From: Cheiracanthium punctorium
Lineage: Eukaryota; Arthropoda; Arachnida; Araneae; Cheiracanthiidae
Assembly: GCA_038373885.1 (NCBI GenBank)
Contig: JAWZYV010012346.1
Location: 62,001-126,000, forward strand
DNA length: 64,000 bases
Direction: 5' to 3'
The notes under the pieces are model-generated. The model was given only the letters and a program-made list of their open reading frames with translations, had not been told where the DNA came from and made no database searches. How positions within the stretch are numbered: the stretch's first letter is position 1; each line of letters opens with the position of its first letter. The position numbers and the translations under genes are program-made. Shown here in pieces: positions 1-11,271 of the stretch.

Positions 1-3
1 TTA

Positions 4-1356
4 TTACGTTCTGATTCGTCTGAGTTTTTGTCTTGCATCATGAAATACCAGTTTACCCTTTACTCTTGAATTTTTCCTTCTTTTATGTTGTAACTTTCGG
101 GCAAGTTCCCTTTCCGCTTCTCGTTGTATCATTCTTCTTGCTCTTTTAACAATCAGTTTTATTTTCAGGCGTTGAAATTTCGAAGCAAAATCTAGCAATA
201 AATCGATACACCTAATCTTATTCTCTTTGGTTAGAACAAGCAAAAGTAAATGTTTGCGCTTGAGAGCTTTCTTAATTATATATTTTTTTGCACTAGTGGA
301 ACATTTATTAAATATTGTAATGAAACTGTTACTGTAGTTGAAGTATGTTCTGTCGGGTTCTCTAGCAGTAAACATAAGCAAGCTGTAGATGATTTGAGGA
401 GTAACGTAATTTCGCAGTAAATTTAGTACAGTGAAAAAATACGTTTTTTCCATGAATACAAGAAAGAACCTCAAAATTTTAAGACAGTATTTCATGAATA
501 ATTCATTTAGCTGTTCGCTTGTGAAGATAGACAATAAATATACAAGTACATTACACGGGATGGCTATAATTTCATATCCTCGACCACGATAAAATAAATA
601 TTTCATAGGATCTCTAAAAACAGATGTTTTGAATTTGAAAAATATAGAGTCCTTCTGTTCTTTCGACATTTTACTATAAAAGTATTGCATGGAAGGTACA
701 TTAAACCTGTAAGTAGAATATATAAATAAGTCATACGGGTCGTGTTCTTGGTTAAGCCAGTACCCAACTAATCTACAATTAAGCATTGCTTTTTGTACAG
801 TTGCCCACTGAAGAGAAGCAATGCCAGTATGTGGAAAGAGGTCTATAATGATATGTTTGTAGGAATAATAACAAGCTATCGCAAAGATTTTCCAAGTAGG
901 AATTTGTTTCTGCGTGTAGTCAATCCTCTGCTCGTTGTTTTGTTCACTGTTTTGTGTATTCTGTTCATTTTTCTGCTTGTTGTACTCCATGATGTTCGCA
1001 ATAGTTGTCTCCCCGTCAATTATTCCATGAGGATTCCACGCAAATAGATTGGAATGATCCTTTAAAATTTGGTATATGATAAAATAATGGTTTCTGAGCC
1101 TGAAAAAAAGAATTTGTTTAGCAAATTTCATAAATTGTTCTTTGATTACGGTTTTGAAGTATGTAGGTAACGGAAGTTTGTCTAAATCGCGATCCAGAGA
1201 AATTTGTGAAATCCACTCGAGTAACACGGGATAATTTTCTTGGCAAATATGTTCATGCATGCCAGAAAAGATATCTTTCTTGTGGCAGAAAGCAATGCAA
1301 ATTTTGTTTACTGCAGTAGTTTGAAGAGTTGGCACCGAAGTAAAGTAGTCCAACAT
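4..1356 (-). CDS. Hypothetical single-exon protein, 450 aa, basic C-terminus
   Basis: A 450-codon ORF runs from an ATG at 1356 to a TAA at 4-6, uninterrupted and far longer than chance in DNA this AT-rich. I do not recognise the family and assign no function. Residues 1-120 are Leu/Ile/Phe-rich and probably helical. Residues 129-144 are a low-complexity Glu/Asn/Gln run. Residues 155-395 show repeated short hydrophobic helices with spaced Tyr, Phe and Trp (for example around 184-200 and 215-232), loosely like the degenerate ankyrin-type helical repeats of large arthropod gene families; that likeness is an impression, not a match. Residues 398-450 are strongly Arg/Lys-rich and could be a nuclear or nucleic-acid-binding tail. 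There is no clear signal peptide. Transcript ends lie outside the window or cannot be seen, and the gene could be a retrocopy or one exon of a longer gene. Confidence 0.55.
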   Translation of the reverse strand: MLDYFTSVPTLQTTAVNKICIAFCHKKDIFSGMHEHICQENYPVLLEWISQISLDRDLDKLPLPTYFKTVIKEQFMKFAKQILFFRLRNHYFIIYQILKDHSNLFAWNPHGIIDGETTIANIMEYNKQKNEQNTQNSEQNNEQRIDYTQKQIPTWKIFAIACYYSYKHIIIDLFPHTGIASLQWATVQKAMLNCRLVGYWLNQEHDPYDLFIYSTYRFNVPSMQYFYSKMSKEQKDSIFFKFKTSVFRDPMKYLFYRGRGYEIIAIPCNVLVYLLSIFTSEQLNELFMKYCLKILRFFLVFMEKTYFFTVLNLLRNYVTPQIIYSLLMFTAREPDRTYFNYSNSFITIFNKCSTSAKKYIIKKALKRKHLLLLVLTKENKIRCIDLLLDFASKFQRLKIKLIVKRARRMIQREAERELARKLQHKRRKNSRVKGKLVFHDARQKLRRIRT

Positions 1357-1599
1357 AGTGAAAAAAATGAATAAAATCTTTTAAAATACGGCAACCAGGT
1401 TGAAAAGCAGCAATGTTTACAAGAATTACATCTGATACGGCATAAAACCAAATTTTTAATACAGTTAATCAATATTTGTAGACAGGAGTAAAGTACAAAC
1501 GCTGTTGTTGTTGTTGTTGTGTTGGAACATGTATTCGGATTTGTGTGCTTCCTCACGAGGAACCGCTTATAAATCCTCGTCGAAGAACGAACAAACACA

Positions 1600-1787
1600 A
1601 AGGGGGGCAAATGTCTTTGGGGAGGACTTTTCTGGGTATCTAGCGCATATTCACGTTACATCTGGAGAAAACCGCCTAAAACGCCAGACCGCTAGACCGA
1701 CGGCCCCGCGAGAGGACAGAACCCTGTTCCTTCATTTGAGCCATCTCCCAATGTCAGTGGCTTTAATCACTGTGCTACACATTGGTA
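1600..1787 (-). repeat. tRNA-derived SINE, family A, copy 1
   Basis: Read on the minus strand, this begins with a degenerate tRNA-like head (a GCACAGTGATTAAAGCCACTG A-box region followed by GGGTTCTGTCC as a B-box relic). It then carries a body with TCTAGCGGTCTGG and TTTCTCCAGATGTAACGTGA and ends near TCCTCCCCAAAG. The same body recurs at 11441-11684, 43626-43855 and 45925-46134, which defines the family. The short ORFs overlapping it are by-products of the repeat. Confidence 0.75.
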
Positions 1788-1891
1788 CAAACGCTTTAAA
1801 AGTAGAAACATAATAAAAGTTATCTCATCAAAAAATGGCTTGAACAACAGTAAATTTCAAGGTAACTATCTTATATATAGGCAGCATTTAG

Positions 1892-2003
1892 GTCAAGCTA
1901 TTATTAATATATATTTAGTAATTTGTGCTAATACCTCTGATTATGAATAAATTTTCCACATCAGTAGTAAAAATAATTATTTTTTTCTAAGAAATATGTA
2001 CCA
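1892..2003 (+). repeat. Direct repeat, first copy (partner at 4253-4362)
   Basis: About 110 bp beginning GTCAAGCTATTATTAATA and including TAGTAATTTGTGCTAATACC is repeated in the same orientation 2.36 kb downstream with a few differences. The copies flank the foldback element and the TATGGACAT repeat. Either a segmental duplication or two copies of a dispersed repeat would explain this. Confidence 0.75.
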
Positions 2004-2343
2004 TACCAGACCCAAGTCCAGAAAAAATATATTCTAACAAATTACTAACAGAACTCCACAAATACCAGCATTCAATGGAATTAGTTGCACTTATTACCGC
2101 CAGAAAGCAGCATAAGACTTATATATCAGTCATTGGTGAATTCAGCTTGGCCCATTTTCACAGCATTGTGTTTGCTCTCCTTGTGAAACCTCCGTGCCTT
2201 CTGGTTTTTGGCCTTGGAAATCTGTTAGCAGAATGTCAAAAACTGGTCTAGTGATCAAATAAATTGAAAATACTCGTACACTACTGGCCAGGTGCTGCTG
2301 GCCGTTTAGCGATACTTTACGTACGATAGCACTGTGGTATCGC

Positions 2344-2361
2344 CGGACGGCAAAGTGTTAA
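2344..2361 (-). repeat. Terminus of a TTAA-flanked repeat (CACTTTGCCGTCCG type)
   Basis: CGGACGGCAAAGTG followed by TTAA is the reverse complement of the sequence that starts two other copies, at 4049 and 4540. It looks like the opposite end of the same TTAA-targeting family. No partner end was found upstream. Confidence 0.4.
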
Positions 2362-2376
2362 GATGGAAGATTTCTG

Positions 2377-3093
2377 TATAGTGTCTAGTAGAGCAAGATT
2401 CAGAGACCGCCAGACCTTCGTCATAGTATAAAAGCTGAAACTTTCTCTGCGCATACCCCCAACAGAGGTAGGAACAATCGGCCACTATAAAGTCTGGATG
2501 ATCGTGGCTTTGTGCAGTTAACAGGTGGCAAAGGTGTATAAAATTGCCGAAAATTTCGTCATTTCATAAAGCTTCATTTTTTTATATGTTCTTCTTCGCA
2601 GTACTAGAAATCACTTTATCCCTTGCCAGACACTTTTCCATCGTGGCAAACCCCCGCCAGACAACTTCAAAGTCATGGAAAACTGTTGTGTTCCTAAACT
2701 AACGCGACGAAGTACGTCAAGCTGTCACAAAGTGTAAAGCGCATTTTATACTGCTACTTCTGAACTTTCTTACGCGCGAACTTTCTTGCAGCGCGCTCGT
2801 AATAGAATTACGTTTTTCAAGACTTTGAGGTTGTCTGGCGGGGGTTTGCCAAGATGGAAAAGTGTCTGGCAAGGGATAAAGTGATTTCTAGTACTGCGAA
2901 GAAGAACATATAAAAAAATGAAGCTTTATGAAATGACGAAATTTTCTACTGCCACCTGTTACCTGTTAAAGCCACGATCATCCAAACTTTATAGTGGCCG
3001 ATTGTTCCTACCTCTGTTGGGGGGTATGCGCAGAGAAAGTTTCAGCTTTTATACTATGACGAAGGTCTGGCGGTCTCTGGCTCTTAGACTATA
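2377..3093. mobile_element. Foldback element with arms of about 300 bp
   Basis: The left arm (2377-2683) and right arm (2812-3093) are near-perfect inverted copies. For example, AGAGACCGCCAGACCTTCGT near the left end returns as its reverse complement near the right end. The spacer is about 128 bp with no useful ORF. The outer ends read TATAGTGTCTA and its weaker counterpart TATAGTCTA. Long near-identical arms and no coding capacity fit a non-autonomous foldback element or long-TIR MITE. The superfamily is not identified, and no clear target duplication was seen. Confidence 0.8.
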
Positions 3094-3534
3094 GCGCTAT
3101 ATGGATCTCTAAAGGAAGATTTATACAGGCCATTACGTACGCCAAGGCCATTGAGAGTGATGGCTTAGAGGTTAAGAGCCTTACTCTACGGTAATCTCCA
3201 AAGCTTTCGGCAATGGATTCTACTCCCACTCAATCCCTTGGCTGGTTTTTAAATCCCTTTTCCTGTGCCAGTGAAAACGTCTCAGTGATGTTGACTTTAT
3301 TCGACAAGGATTTATAAACATATTCTTGTAACGAAGCATGTAAAACAGAAATTTTCTTTTCCAGGTACAACAGCCCAGACAGCACAAACTTGTCCAGAAC
3401 ATGTCCGTATGATATCATGGGCAAGTGCGGGAAATAACTGACATCCCCATATTTGTCTATATCTTACCCATAATACGTCCCAAACTTGTCACTGTGGTAC
3501 AATACGGCTTCCAGAATGATATCCTAAGGGCAAA

Positions 3535-3745
3535 ATATAGCTATCCATATGGACATCCAGAATTTATCTTTATGGACATCCGGAATTTATCTATATGGAC
3601 ATGTTACGGACATCCAGAATTTGTCTTTATGGAAGCGTTATGGATATACATATGGACATATTATAGACATCAAAATTTGTCTATAAGGACTTCTTATGGA
3701 TATTCATTATGGACATGCTATAGACATTCAGAACGTGCCTATATT
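3535..3745. repeat. Degenerate short tandem repeat based on TATGGACATCC
   Basis: The motif TATGGACAT(CC), often followed by AGAATTTRTCT, recurs at irregular intervals of 20-40 bp. A 117-residue ORF over the region is repetitive because of this motif (repeated YGHPEF and YGY blocks) and I do not call it a gene. Confidence 0.6.
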
Positions 3746-4048
3746 AACATGAATAGGATATCTAGAATATTTCCATAAAAAGACATCCTGTGGATATTTA
3801 TCTCAAATCCACAGTTTTTTTATACTATGGATAAGTTACTTTAGGCAATATAGAGGCACTTTACAGAAATAAAACAGAAAAGCTATGTTTATTTATTTTA
3901 GCAATGACAATATGTGCCCGAAGAAATAGTTTTTGTCATATTTTGTCGAGGTGTTTTCAGTAATGTTCGTGAATATTTAAGTAGTTTTGCAAAACATGCA
4001 CATTCTTTTAAAATCGTTACCAATTTATTTAGATGTGCATGTGGAATA

Positions 4049-4107
4049 TTAACACTTAGCCGTCCGCATATCTCGTAAAAATTTCTTCGCTTGGCGCCGG
4101 TTTTGGG
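4049..4107 (+). repeat. TTAA-flanked repeat end, copy 1
   Basis: TTAA is followed by CACTTAGCCGTCCGCATA and then TTTCTTCGCTTGGCGCCGG. The same segment occurs at 4540-4599. The two share over 50 bp with scattered substitutions, suggesting two insertions or truncated copies of one TTAA-targeting family. Confidence 0.55.
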
Positions 4108-4252
4108 TGGCCGCAAAGGATCTGACCTACTGTTATGGACGTGGATTCAGAGGGAGTTCCATCGGCAATGCTGTTCCTTTTCCAGCGTAGTGAGCATGTT
4201 TTGAGCATTTAGACAGCGTGAAAATTTATATTCACTAAGCCAGCTAGTTAGT

Positions 4253-4362
4253 GTCAAGCTATCATTAATATATTTAGTAATTTGTGCTAATACCTCTGAT
4301 GATGAATAAATTTTCAATAACAGGAGTAAAAATAATTATTTTTTCTTGAAAATATGTACAAT
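4253..4362 (+). repeat. Direct repeat, second copy (partner at 1892-2003)
   Basis: This begins GTCAAGCTATCATTAATA and includes TAGTAATTTGTGCTAATACC and the GTAAAAATAATTATTTTTTC tail. It is closely similar to the first copy and in the same orientation. Confidence 0.75.
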
Positions 4363-4539
4363 GATAATAATTAATGGAAAAAAAATAAAATGTATGATTT
4401 AAGTATTTTGCAAAAATAAAGGTTATTATTTTAAAAAATAATGTAGGGAAATAGAATATAAAACGTACCTCTTTTTGGTAGCAACAATGAAATTTAAAAA
4501 ATTATGTATTCTCAAAAATTCTTAGTTACAAATAACTTG

Positions 4540-4599
4540 TTAACACTTTGCCGTCCGCATGTCTCGGAAAAGTTTCTTCGCTTGGCGCCGGCACCACTA
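4540..4599 (+). repeat. TTAA-flanked repeat end, copy 2
   Basis: TTAA followed by CACTTTGCCGTCCGCATG and the shared TTTCTTCGCTTGGCGCCGG block. This is the same family as 4049-4107. Confidence 0.55.
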
Positions 4600-4671
4600 A
4601 TTAAGATTACTTCGAATGTCGTCGGCAATTTTTGAGGTTATCGGGATATATATGTTACCTGCAAGTATTAA

Positions 4672-4947
4672 CCCATTTATGCCTAGCGTCCTTTTTTTGG
4701 GACGGCATTTTCGCTATTAGTCGAAAACGTTATTTATTTTTCCTAGCCTTTATTCATGAGTATTGAGCCTCAACTCTACAAAATATTTTAACATGACCAA
4801 GTAGGATGTTGATACTTCGATTTTTATGCATAATGATTTTAAAAGAAATCATCCCTTGTTCAAGAAGTTGACATCAGAAATTTATCTATTATTTCTGTTA
4901 TCAGTAAAAATCGGAGAAAGTCGCAAAAATATCCAGGCACAAATGGG
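4672..4947. mobile_element. piggyBac-like MITE with TTAA target duplication
   Basis: The 276-bp element begins CCCATTTATGCCTAG and ends with the inverse of CCCATTTGTGCCTGG. It is bounded on both sides by TTAA (4668-4671 and 4948-4951). A TTAA target site with termini beginning CCC is typical of piggyBac-type elements. There is no coding capacity. Confidence 0.8.
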
Positions 4948-5011
4948 TTAAATCCGGCACTCTATCGAATGCCTAAAACTAGCCGGCAATGTATGAAATG
5001 ATTAGTATTTT

Positions 5012-5089
5012 CCCTACTAGCAATTTTGCTCGGGCTACCACCCGCCACGTAGCCAGCCGATGATGGCCCGAGCAAAATTGCTAGTAGGG
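5012..5089. repeat. Perfect 24-bp-arm hairpin
   Basis: CCCTACTAGCAATTTTGCTC continuing to CGGGC (5012-5035) is matched exactly by its reverse complement at 5066-5089 across a 30-nt loop. This could be a tiny palindromic MITE or a recently arisen inverted repeat. It is not assigned to a family. Confidence 0.8.
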
Positions 5090-5547
5090 TTGCACATTTC
5101 CTAAGAGTTTTATAGAATACCAAAGGAGAAACTGGCAAAATATGAAATAGATATTCGACTGTATGTAAAATGTAATGAAATGTAATTTAAAATGCCATTC
5201 AAGATTTCCACGTTGCATATGTAGGTTAATTTTAATTTCTTGTTTTTTATATGAAAATTTGTTTCCTTTAATAAGAAAGGTGTAAGTATTGTTTTCTTCA
5301 ACTGCAATTTTTCTTTACGTATTATGAATAATATTTTATGGCACTCTCGTAATTTTTTTCAGAATAACATTTGCATTTTTGAAGAATGTACGTATTTTAT
5401 ATGGGAATGTGTTGGTTGCACCGGGCGAAGGGAGAAAAAGGCGAATTGCACCACTGATGAATTTAATCCACGAGCTAGTCCAACGCCCCCTAGAGAGGAA
5501 AGCCTCGGCGCTTACTTGTGACGTCACACCGAGTAGGTAAAGCAAAG

Positions 5548-5611
5548 CGTTTCCATTGGGTTTCTCCTCTCTCGCGCGCTGCGGGAGAGAGGAGAAACCG
5601 AATGGAAAACG
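5548..5611. repeat. Hairpin with arms of about 26 bp
   Basis: CGTTTCCATTGGGTTTCTCC and the following CTCTC pair with GAGAGAGGAGAAACCGAATG at 5585-5611 with few mismatches. The loop is GC-rich. The short ORFs reading through it on both strands are by-products. Confidence 0.6.
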
Positions 5612-5639
5612 ATGATAAAATGGATTCATTGGCTATTTA

Positions 5640-7790
5640 ACCCTTTAAAATCCACAAAAATTAACTATACCATCGTATAGAAAGGATGCCCTAATGTGAC
5701 ACAAAGAAAAACCAATTTTCCTTGAAAATTTAATAGTCATCATTTTTTCTTTTCTTTTCTTTTTATTATAAATTTAATATCTGCTATTATAAAAGAAAGT
5801 TTTTTAATTTAAAGAGAAAGTATTTAATTGAGTCTGAAAGATTTAAACTCCATAACTCCTCTTTCTCATCCTATGCACCTAATTGCTTATCTTGCTGCAG
5901 AGTGAAAAGAAATTTAAATTTTCACCTTTTCCATACGGTTAAAAAGTTTGAAAACAGCTCTTAACAATTAAAAAAAAGTATTTAAGTGTTAGTTTGTTTT
6001 ATCAGTTGTATGTCAGTAAACAATGCACATTCATAAATGGCATTATTCAGATATTATTAAACTGACATTAATTATTTAAAATTTTCACGCAACAATAACC
6101 AAGCAACGGTTGCAGTGGATATGCTGAAATAGAGCAATGATATATACATGTGTATGTCACGGTTTTGGATCATCAGAACTTTATGATGCACGCATGTATG
6201 TCATGGTGCGAAAGGGGTAATTTTCTTTTACAGGAAAATTTTGGAATGCAAAGGAATTTATTGAATATTATGAAGTTAAGTTAAATAAAAATAGATAAAA
6301 TAGTAACTAAAATTAGATAAAAAGTCAATTAGTGTAACTTTATAGTTTAAAGTTACACTAAATTTGAAATTACACGAATTTTTTAAATATTTAACCTAAT
6401 TATGAAAAAATAATACGTATGATTAAGTCTCGGCACATAATAGGGATTTACAGAAATGCCGCGACAAAAACGGTGTTTTCAAGCACCGGTTAGCAATCAC
6501 TCTACAATATGTGTTGCAGCTAACTCGCTTCATCAAGTTTTATAACAAATGGTTTATTCTACGAAAAATAAACTTTTAAGATAAAATACTATTTTTACTG
6601 TTCATGTTTAGTTCAGTATTCTTTTTACGAAAAAATTTCTAAATTTCGGCAAAGTATGGTAGGGAATTTTAGTAACACTTCAACGCTATTTATAGGGTGA
6701 CTATTAACCAATGTATGAAAAGAACATTTTTGACTTGATATTCCTATGCGATTATGATTATTTTAATGTCTTTTACCTCCCCTAAAATTTTGTATCATCT
6801 TATTTTTTTTGGGGGGAGGGGGGAGGGGCGCACTTTGTAACTATAACTGTCTTGAAAATCCCTACAAACACTTCAAGTGTGTGTAAAGCTTGTTCGTTTT
6901 AAAAAAGCTTTAGAATTGAAGAAATAGCATACACAAGAGAAAGAATATGCATCCATTCCGACAAAACTTAATTTTAGAATCACTCTAACCCAGTAATTCA
7001 GTACATCTTCTCATAATGCATACATTTTCTTAATTAAAAGATAGTTGTTTACTCTGCATTATAGATAGACTATCTCCGTACGCAATCAATTAATCATACA
7101 TTTATCACGTTGAGTCATTGTTTTCCGAAGGAGTGGTTGGTACACAGAAAAAGGAATTTTTCATGAACGTGTGATTGCGTTTGTAACATTCCAAGCATCA
7201 AGAAAAATGCGAAGATGTCATACATTTATAATAATTTATAAAGAAATAAAATTATTATCATAATCTAAAAATAATATTTAATTTATGTTCTTTCTTGTTA
7301 TATGCATCTTTTGCTGATTTAAACGTAGGTTTCAGGAATTATAAACAAAGGTTCAGTTGATAGAAAAATAGGTGGCAACCACTTAGTGGGTTTTAGAAAG
7401 CCAAAGTAGGTGTATCACACAGATGTGAGATAGTTAAAAGAGCTTACTTTAATAATAATTACAATAATGTTGTCGAGAGTTATATTAATTTGTACATAAA
7501 TTCTGAAATAAATTTATAGCCCTTTTAACGTGAAATAAATATAAATATTTTCTATTGTGTTTATGAAAGATTTACTGTTAGTCTTCTCTTATTTCATTAA
7601 CTGAAACAAGATTAAAATTTTGCTGAAAATATGCTTGGCCGAAAAAATTTAACTGCAATGCAACGATTTTTTATCCAAATACCTCTAAACTTATACGTTT
7701 TCCACTGTTATTAACTATGCCATTAATAACTAAGTTTTCTTTCTTTGTTTACATTCATACCATGACTTTTTATGAATTGTTTTCAGGGGA
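5640..7790. other. No gene seen
   Basis: AT-rich sequence with no long ORF and no recognised element. It holds a small perfect hairpin at 6330-6360 (TAGTGTAACTTTA with its complement) and a G-rich tract near 6808-6830. TTAACCCTTT at about 5638 resembles the ends of the TTAA family B elements, but no second end was found. Confidence 0.5.
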
Positions 7791-7794
7791 AACG

Positions 7795-7880
7795 GTGGCT
7801 GAGAGGTGAAGGGTTTGCTCTTCTCTCCGCTTATCGCTTAAGCGTATGGTCGTGGGTTCGACTCCCACTCACCCTCTGGT
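7795..7880 (+). repeat. tRNA-derived SINE head (type-II tRNA-like)
   Basis: GTGGCTGAGAGGTGAAGG fits an A-box and GTGGGTTCGACTCCCAC is a strong B-box with a paired T-arm. The acceptor ends do not pair, so this is not a functional tRNA. The A-box resembles Ser/Leu tRNAs. A MITE lies immediately downstream. Confidence 0.55.
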
Positions 7881-7910
7881 TCTTTGTGTCTGTCCTATGA
7901 AACTGTGTGG

Positions 7911-8121
7911 GCTCTATTCTGCCACGTTCGTTTAACGTAAAACGTTCGTAATTGTGACGGAATTCGAAAGGTATGCTAAACGTTAACAATCGGTAGAGCG
8001 AATATGCACCTAAAGCTCTACCGTACCTTGCAGAATACCAACTTACGTTAGTAGGTTGCGAATGACGTCAATTTGATGTCACACATCCGAATTCTCTTAA
8101 ACAAACGTAGCAGAATCAAGC
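7911..8121. mobile_element. MITE with imperfect 25-bp terminal inverted repeats
   Basis: The left end is GCTCTATTCTGCCACGTTCG. The right end is its inverse, with about 20 of 25 positions shared. Inside is a small perfect hairpin, CGGTAGAGC and GCTCTACCG (7991-8023). The flanks are not clearly duplicated. It sits directly after the tRNA-like head at 7795. Confidence 0.6.
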
Positions 8122-8129
8122 ACTAAATT

Positions 8130-10640
8130 TCCTTCCTCTGTTATATTTAAAACTTTCATTGTGTTGTCCACTTTATTCTATGAGGATTTATAAGCGTTTC
8201 TTGAAACCAAGCAAACAAGTCTGAAAATAAATTCCAAATACAAAAACTATTGACTAAAATACCATTTTTGGCAGCAATAATTTCAGTTTACCGTATAGCA
8301 ATTACGTATCAATATTTTTTTTTAATTAAAAATTTCTCAGAGAGAAAGTATTCGAGTAAAAGTCAAAAAAGCCTTAAGTTGGTTTCTTAAATTATTTGTC
8401 ATGAAATATGAATTCGGTCTTGTATAACTATAATTTTTCACATTTCTGTCAATCTGTGCATTTTTGAAAAACTAAGTTGTTATTCCCACAGCTAAAATTT
8501 GAAATTTCACTTACATTAAAATACTTTCTTGAGATGGTGTACATTTTACATGTATCCTATTAGCAACTTTTTGCTTCAAACATGCTTCAAACACAAGCAA
8601 CTTTTTGCTTCAAACATACCATGACAAATTAAAACTCTGCCTTAATTCGTGGCATAAGGATTGAAATTTCCGTCAGATTGAATATAAATAGGTATTTTCC
8701 TATCGCGTTTGCTTTTTCATTTTGATCCACCCGATGGCTTTACGCAATTTCCAATGGGAAAACTTTTTTTTCCCCAAAAGTAATTTCAGCTCACGTTACG
8801 ATAAAGGAATAAATGTTGAAAAGAGCCTTTTTTTGCCACGCGCGAAGGCTTTCTTTAAAAAAAAAAGTAATGGATTTTCCGAGATTGAAAATGCAAATGA
8901 TATATAATGGATTTTTCGGTTCTAACGCAATTTGGTTAATTTTCATCTCTTTGTTGTCACTCACTTGTTAGCGAGTTGTTTCGAAAAACAAAAGTGGAAC
9001 AGAAATTTCTAAACAGCTCAGTCGCTCTTGTGATCATGTAATAACAGTCGTATCTTAGGAGTAGAAAATTTTTAAAACATTGATTTTTTAAGAAATATCG
9101 CTAAACATACATCATAAAAGAACCTCAAACCTTAAAAACTGGACTTCTGTACGGTTTAAAATATAATATTCAATTTTTAAAATGTTTGGTTTAAAATTGA
9201 ATATTCAATTTTTAAAATTTTTGGTTTAAAATTCAAGGTCAAGTGATTTTCTAATTTCGCATAACCATAGGAAGGAGTACAAAGCATTTTGATGGAAAGA
9301 TAGAAGCTATCAATACTGCTATGCAGCATTTACTAAACAAGTAGAAAATAATGATAATAATAATAAACAATTATTTTTTCGTATGCTGTCTTTACTAATC
9401 AAGCTATAATTGCCTTTAGGATTCTTGACTCTTGGAAAATTAAACGTTCTAGATAAATACTCTAAAGACGTGAGTAAGGAGGTGGTACCGCAATGTAAAT
9501 CCCTTTCATTTCAACATCAATAATTTATAAAGAGAACAATGAATTCTCAATGCGATATGAGAACACTAAGAGACATTCAAAATAAGGCATGAATAAATGG
9601 CATATCCCACATTCCTTTAGCAAGAAAACAAGAGTTGCGGCCATTAAATCTGCCACAGGACACGACGGTTTTCCCTTAAACATGTTTTCAGGTTTAGAAT
9701 CCTTGAAAGCTCAAACTTCATTATCTGAGGTGAAGAATTGATCTTAGATGCAACAGCCATTAAGTTCTATTCGTCAAATAGGTTTCTTAGCAACTTTTTA
9801 GTGAGCCTGCAATTCTAGCTAAAATTGATGTTTTTAGAGGAAACAGAAAAACAAAAGAGTAACAAAAGATTACTTCACAAACGCACACAAAAAAGTTTTG
9901 CTGAATTCAAAATAGTTTTGTTGGCACAATTTTTAGAAAATAATTTTGACCTTTCGTTGAAAATTTTTTTTTTTTATTTATCGAAATATTTTGTTGAACG
10001 AGCTCAACAAAACTCTATTACAACAGCACCGATCAAATTTATCGTGAAACAACCAAATTTTAATGCATTACGCAAAACATTGTTTTTAATTGTCCCGTTG
10101 TGGCCCAATCAGTAGAAGCACGTTTTCCATAAGAATACTGAAAGTGAAGCAGCATATACCTGGGTCAGCGCTTGAGATGGTGACAACCTCTAACGGTTGA
10201 GGTGTTGTGGAACCGTATATGCTAATAGGAGTTGGTGCATAGAAAATCTGTTGTGGCTTCAATATTCTATATATTACAACGATACCTCTGGGGTTAGCAA
10301 TCCAGATGCTGGTCTCTTATTTGGGATTGATGCGAAATTGGGAGACTTCAGAGCTATTTCGGTTTGCCTCCCACTTATACTCAATAAAAGCCTCTGCATT
10401 CAGACTATCGCCGTCCAATATGAATGATCTGGTGCCGCTCTGCAGAGGGCATTAGAAATAACTACAAATTTCCCTTTTCTTCTGTTTTTTTTTTTTTAAT
10501 TCTTTTTTTTATCTGACAAAATAGTTCGGTTAAAAAATTAGAAATCAAATTTATAATGAAACTGTACCAAAAATTTATCCATTATATATATATTCTATTA
10601 ATAAATGAAAGATTCAAAACTAACAAAACTTTTGAGAAAA
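8130..10640. other. No gene seen; short local tandem repeats
   Basis: No credible coding sequence. Local duplications occur at about 8562-8620 (AGCAACTTTTTGCTTCAAAC twice) and 9163-9234 (about 37-bp units containing GGTTTAAAAT and TTCAATTTTTAAAAT). The segment 10050-10450 is somewhat less AT-rich and has a small hairpin (CAACCTCTAACGGTTGAGGTG), but I recognise nothing in it. Confidence 0.5.
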
Positions 10641-10643
10641 GCA

Positions 10644-10858
10644 TAGATATATCACTTTCCGAAGAGATAATAAACTTTAAATGTTCTAAATATTTTAAAA
10701 AGCATTCGAGACCTTTGAAATACAGATATTAATGACTAACAATCAATGCCTTACAATAAAATACAGCTCCAATACTGGAATATTGGTCTCGGATGCTTTT
10801 TTAAATATTTTGAACAGTTTAAAAAAGTTTTCATCTCTTGGAAAAGTGAAATATCAAT
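10644..10858. mobile_element. Inverted-repeat element (MITE-like)
   Basis: About 78 bp at the left (including TCACTTTCCGAAGAGAT and AAAGCATTCGAGACC) returns inverted at the right (GGTCTCGGATGCTTTTTTAA and CATCTCTTGGAAAAGTGA). The spacer is about 60 bp. The ends are diverged and the boundaries approximate. Confidence 0.6.
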
Positions 10859-11271
10859 TTTTCCTCTAAAATTATGTCAATTTTGAAAGTTTTCGTTTAT
10901 TCGTTTACAGCATATCTTTGCAAGAATAAATTTTTATTTTATGCCTTTCAGGGCTTAACAATAAAAAGCTTCTACTTTTAAAAATTGTATTTTTAATTAA
11001 TTTTTATTTTTTACTTTTTAGTTACAAATAAAACTTGTGTTTTATTTACAACTAAAAATTGAAAATATTCTATCTGTAACTAAAGTTTTGAAATATAAGT
11101 AAAGAAATATAATTTTTCGTTAGATTTCTGTAGTTGTAACTAAAGATTTTTTATTAGTTTTTATTTAAAACTGAAATAAGTTTTATTTGTATGTAAAGAG
11201 CAAATTTTCATTATTTTACGAAAGCTCTTATTATTATCATAAAACTTGACCATTACACCCTAAAACCCCTC

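Noticed and set aside
3425..3778. 117-codon ORF with repeated YGHPEF blocks
   Set aside because: The peptide repeats mirror the TATGGACATCC DNA repeat. No domain is present.
4240..4262. Helitron 3' end at CCAGCTAGT
   Set aside because: There is no proper upstream hairpin of the Helitron kind, and the surrounding CACTAA/TTAGTG is only a small palindrome.
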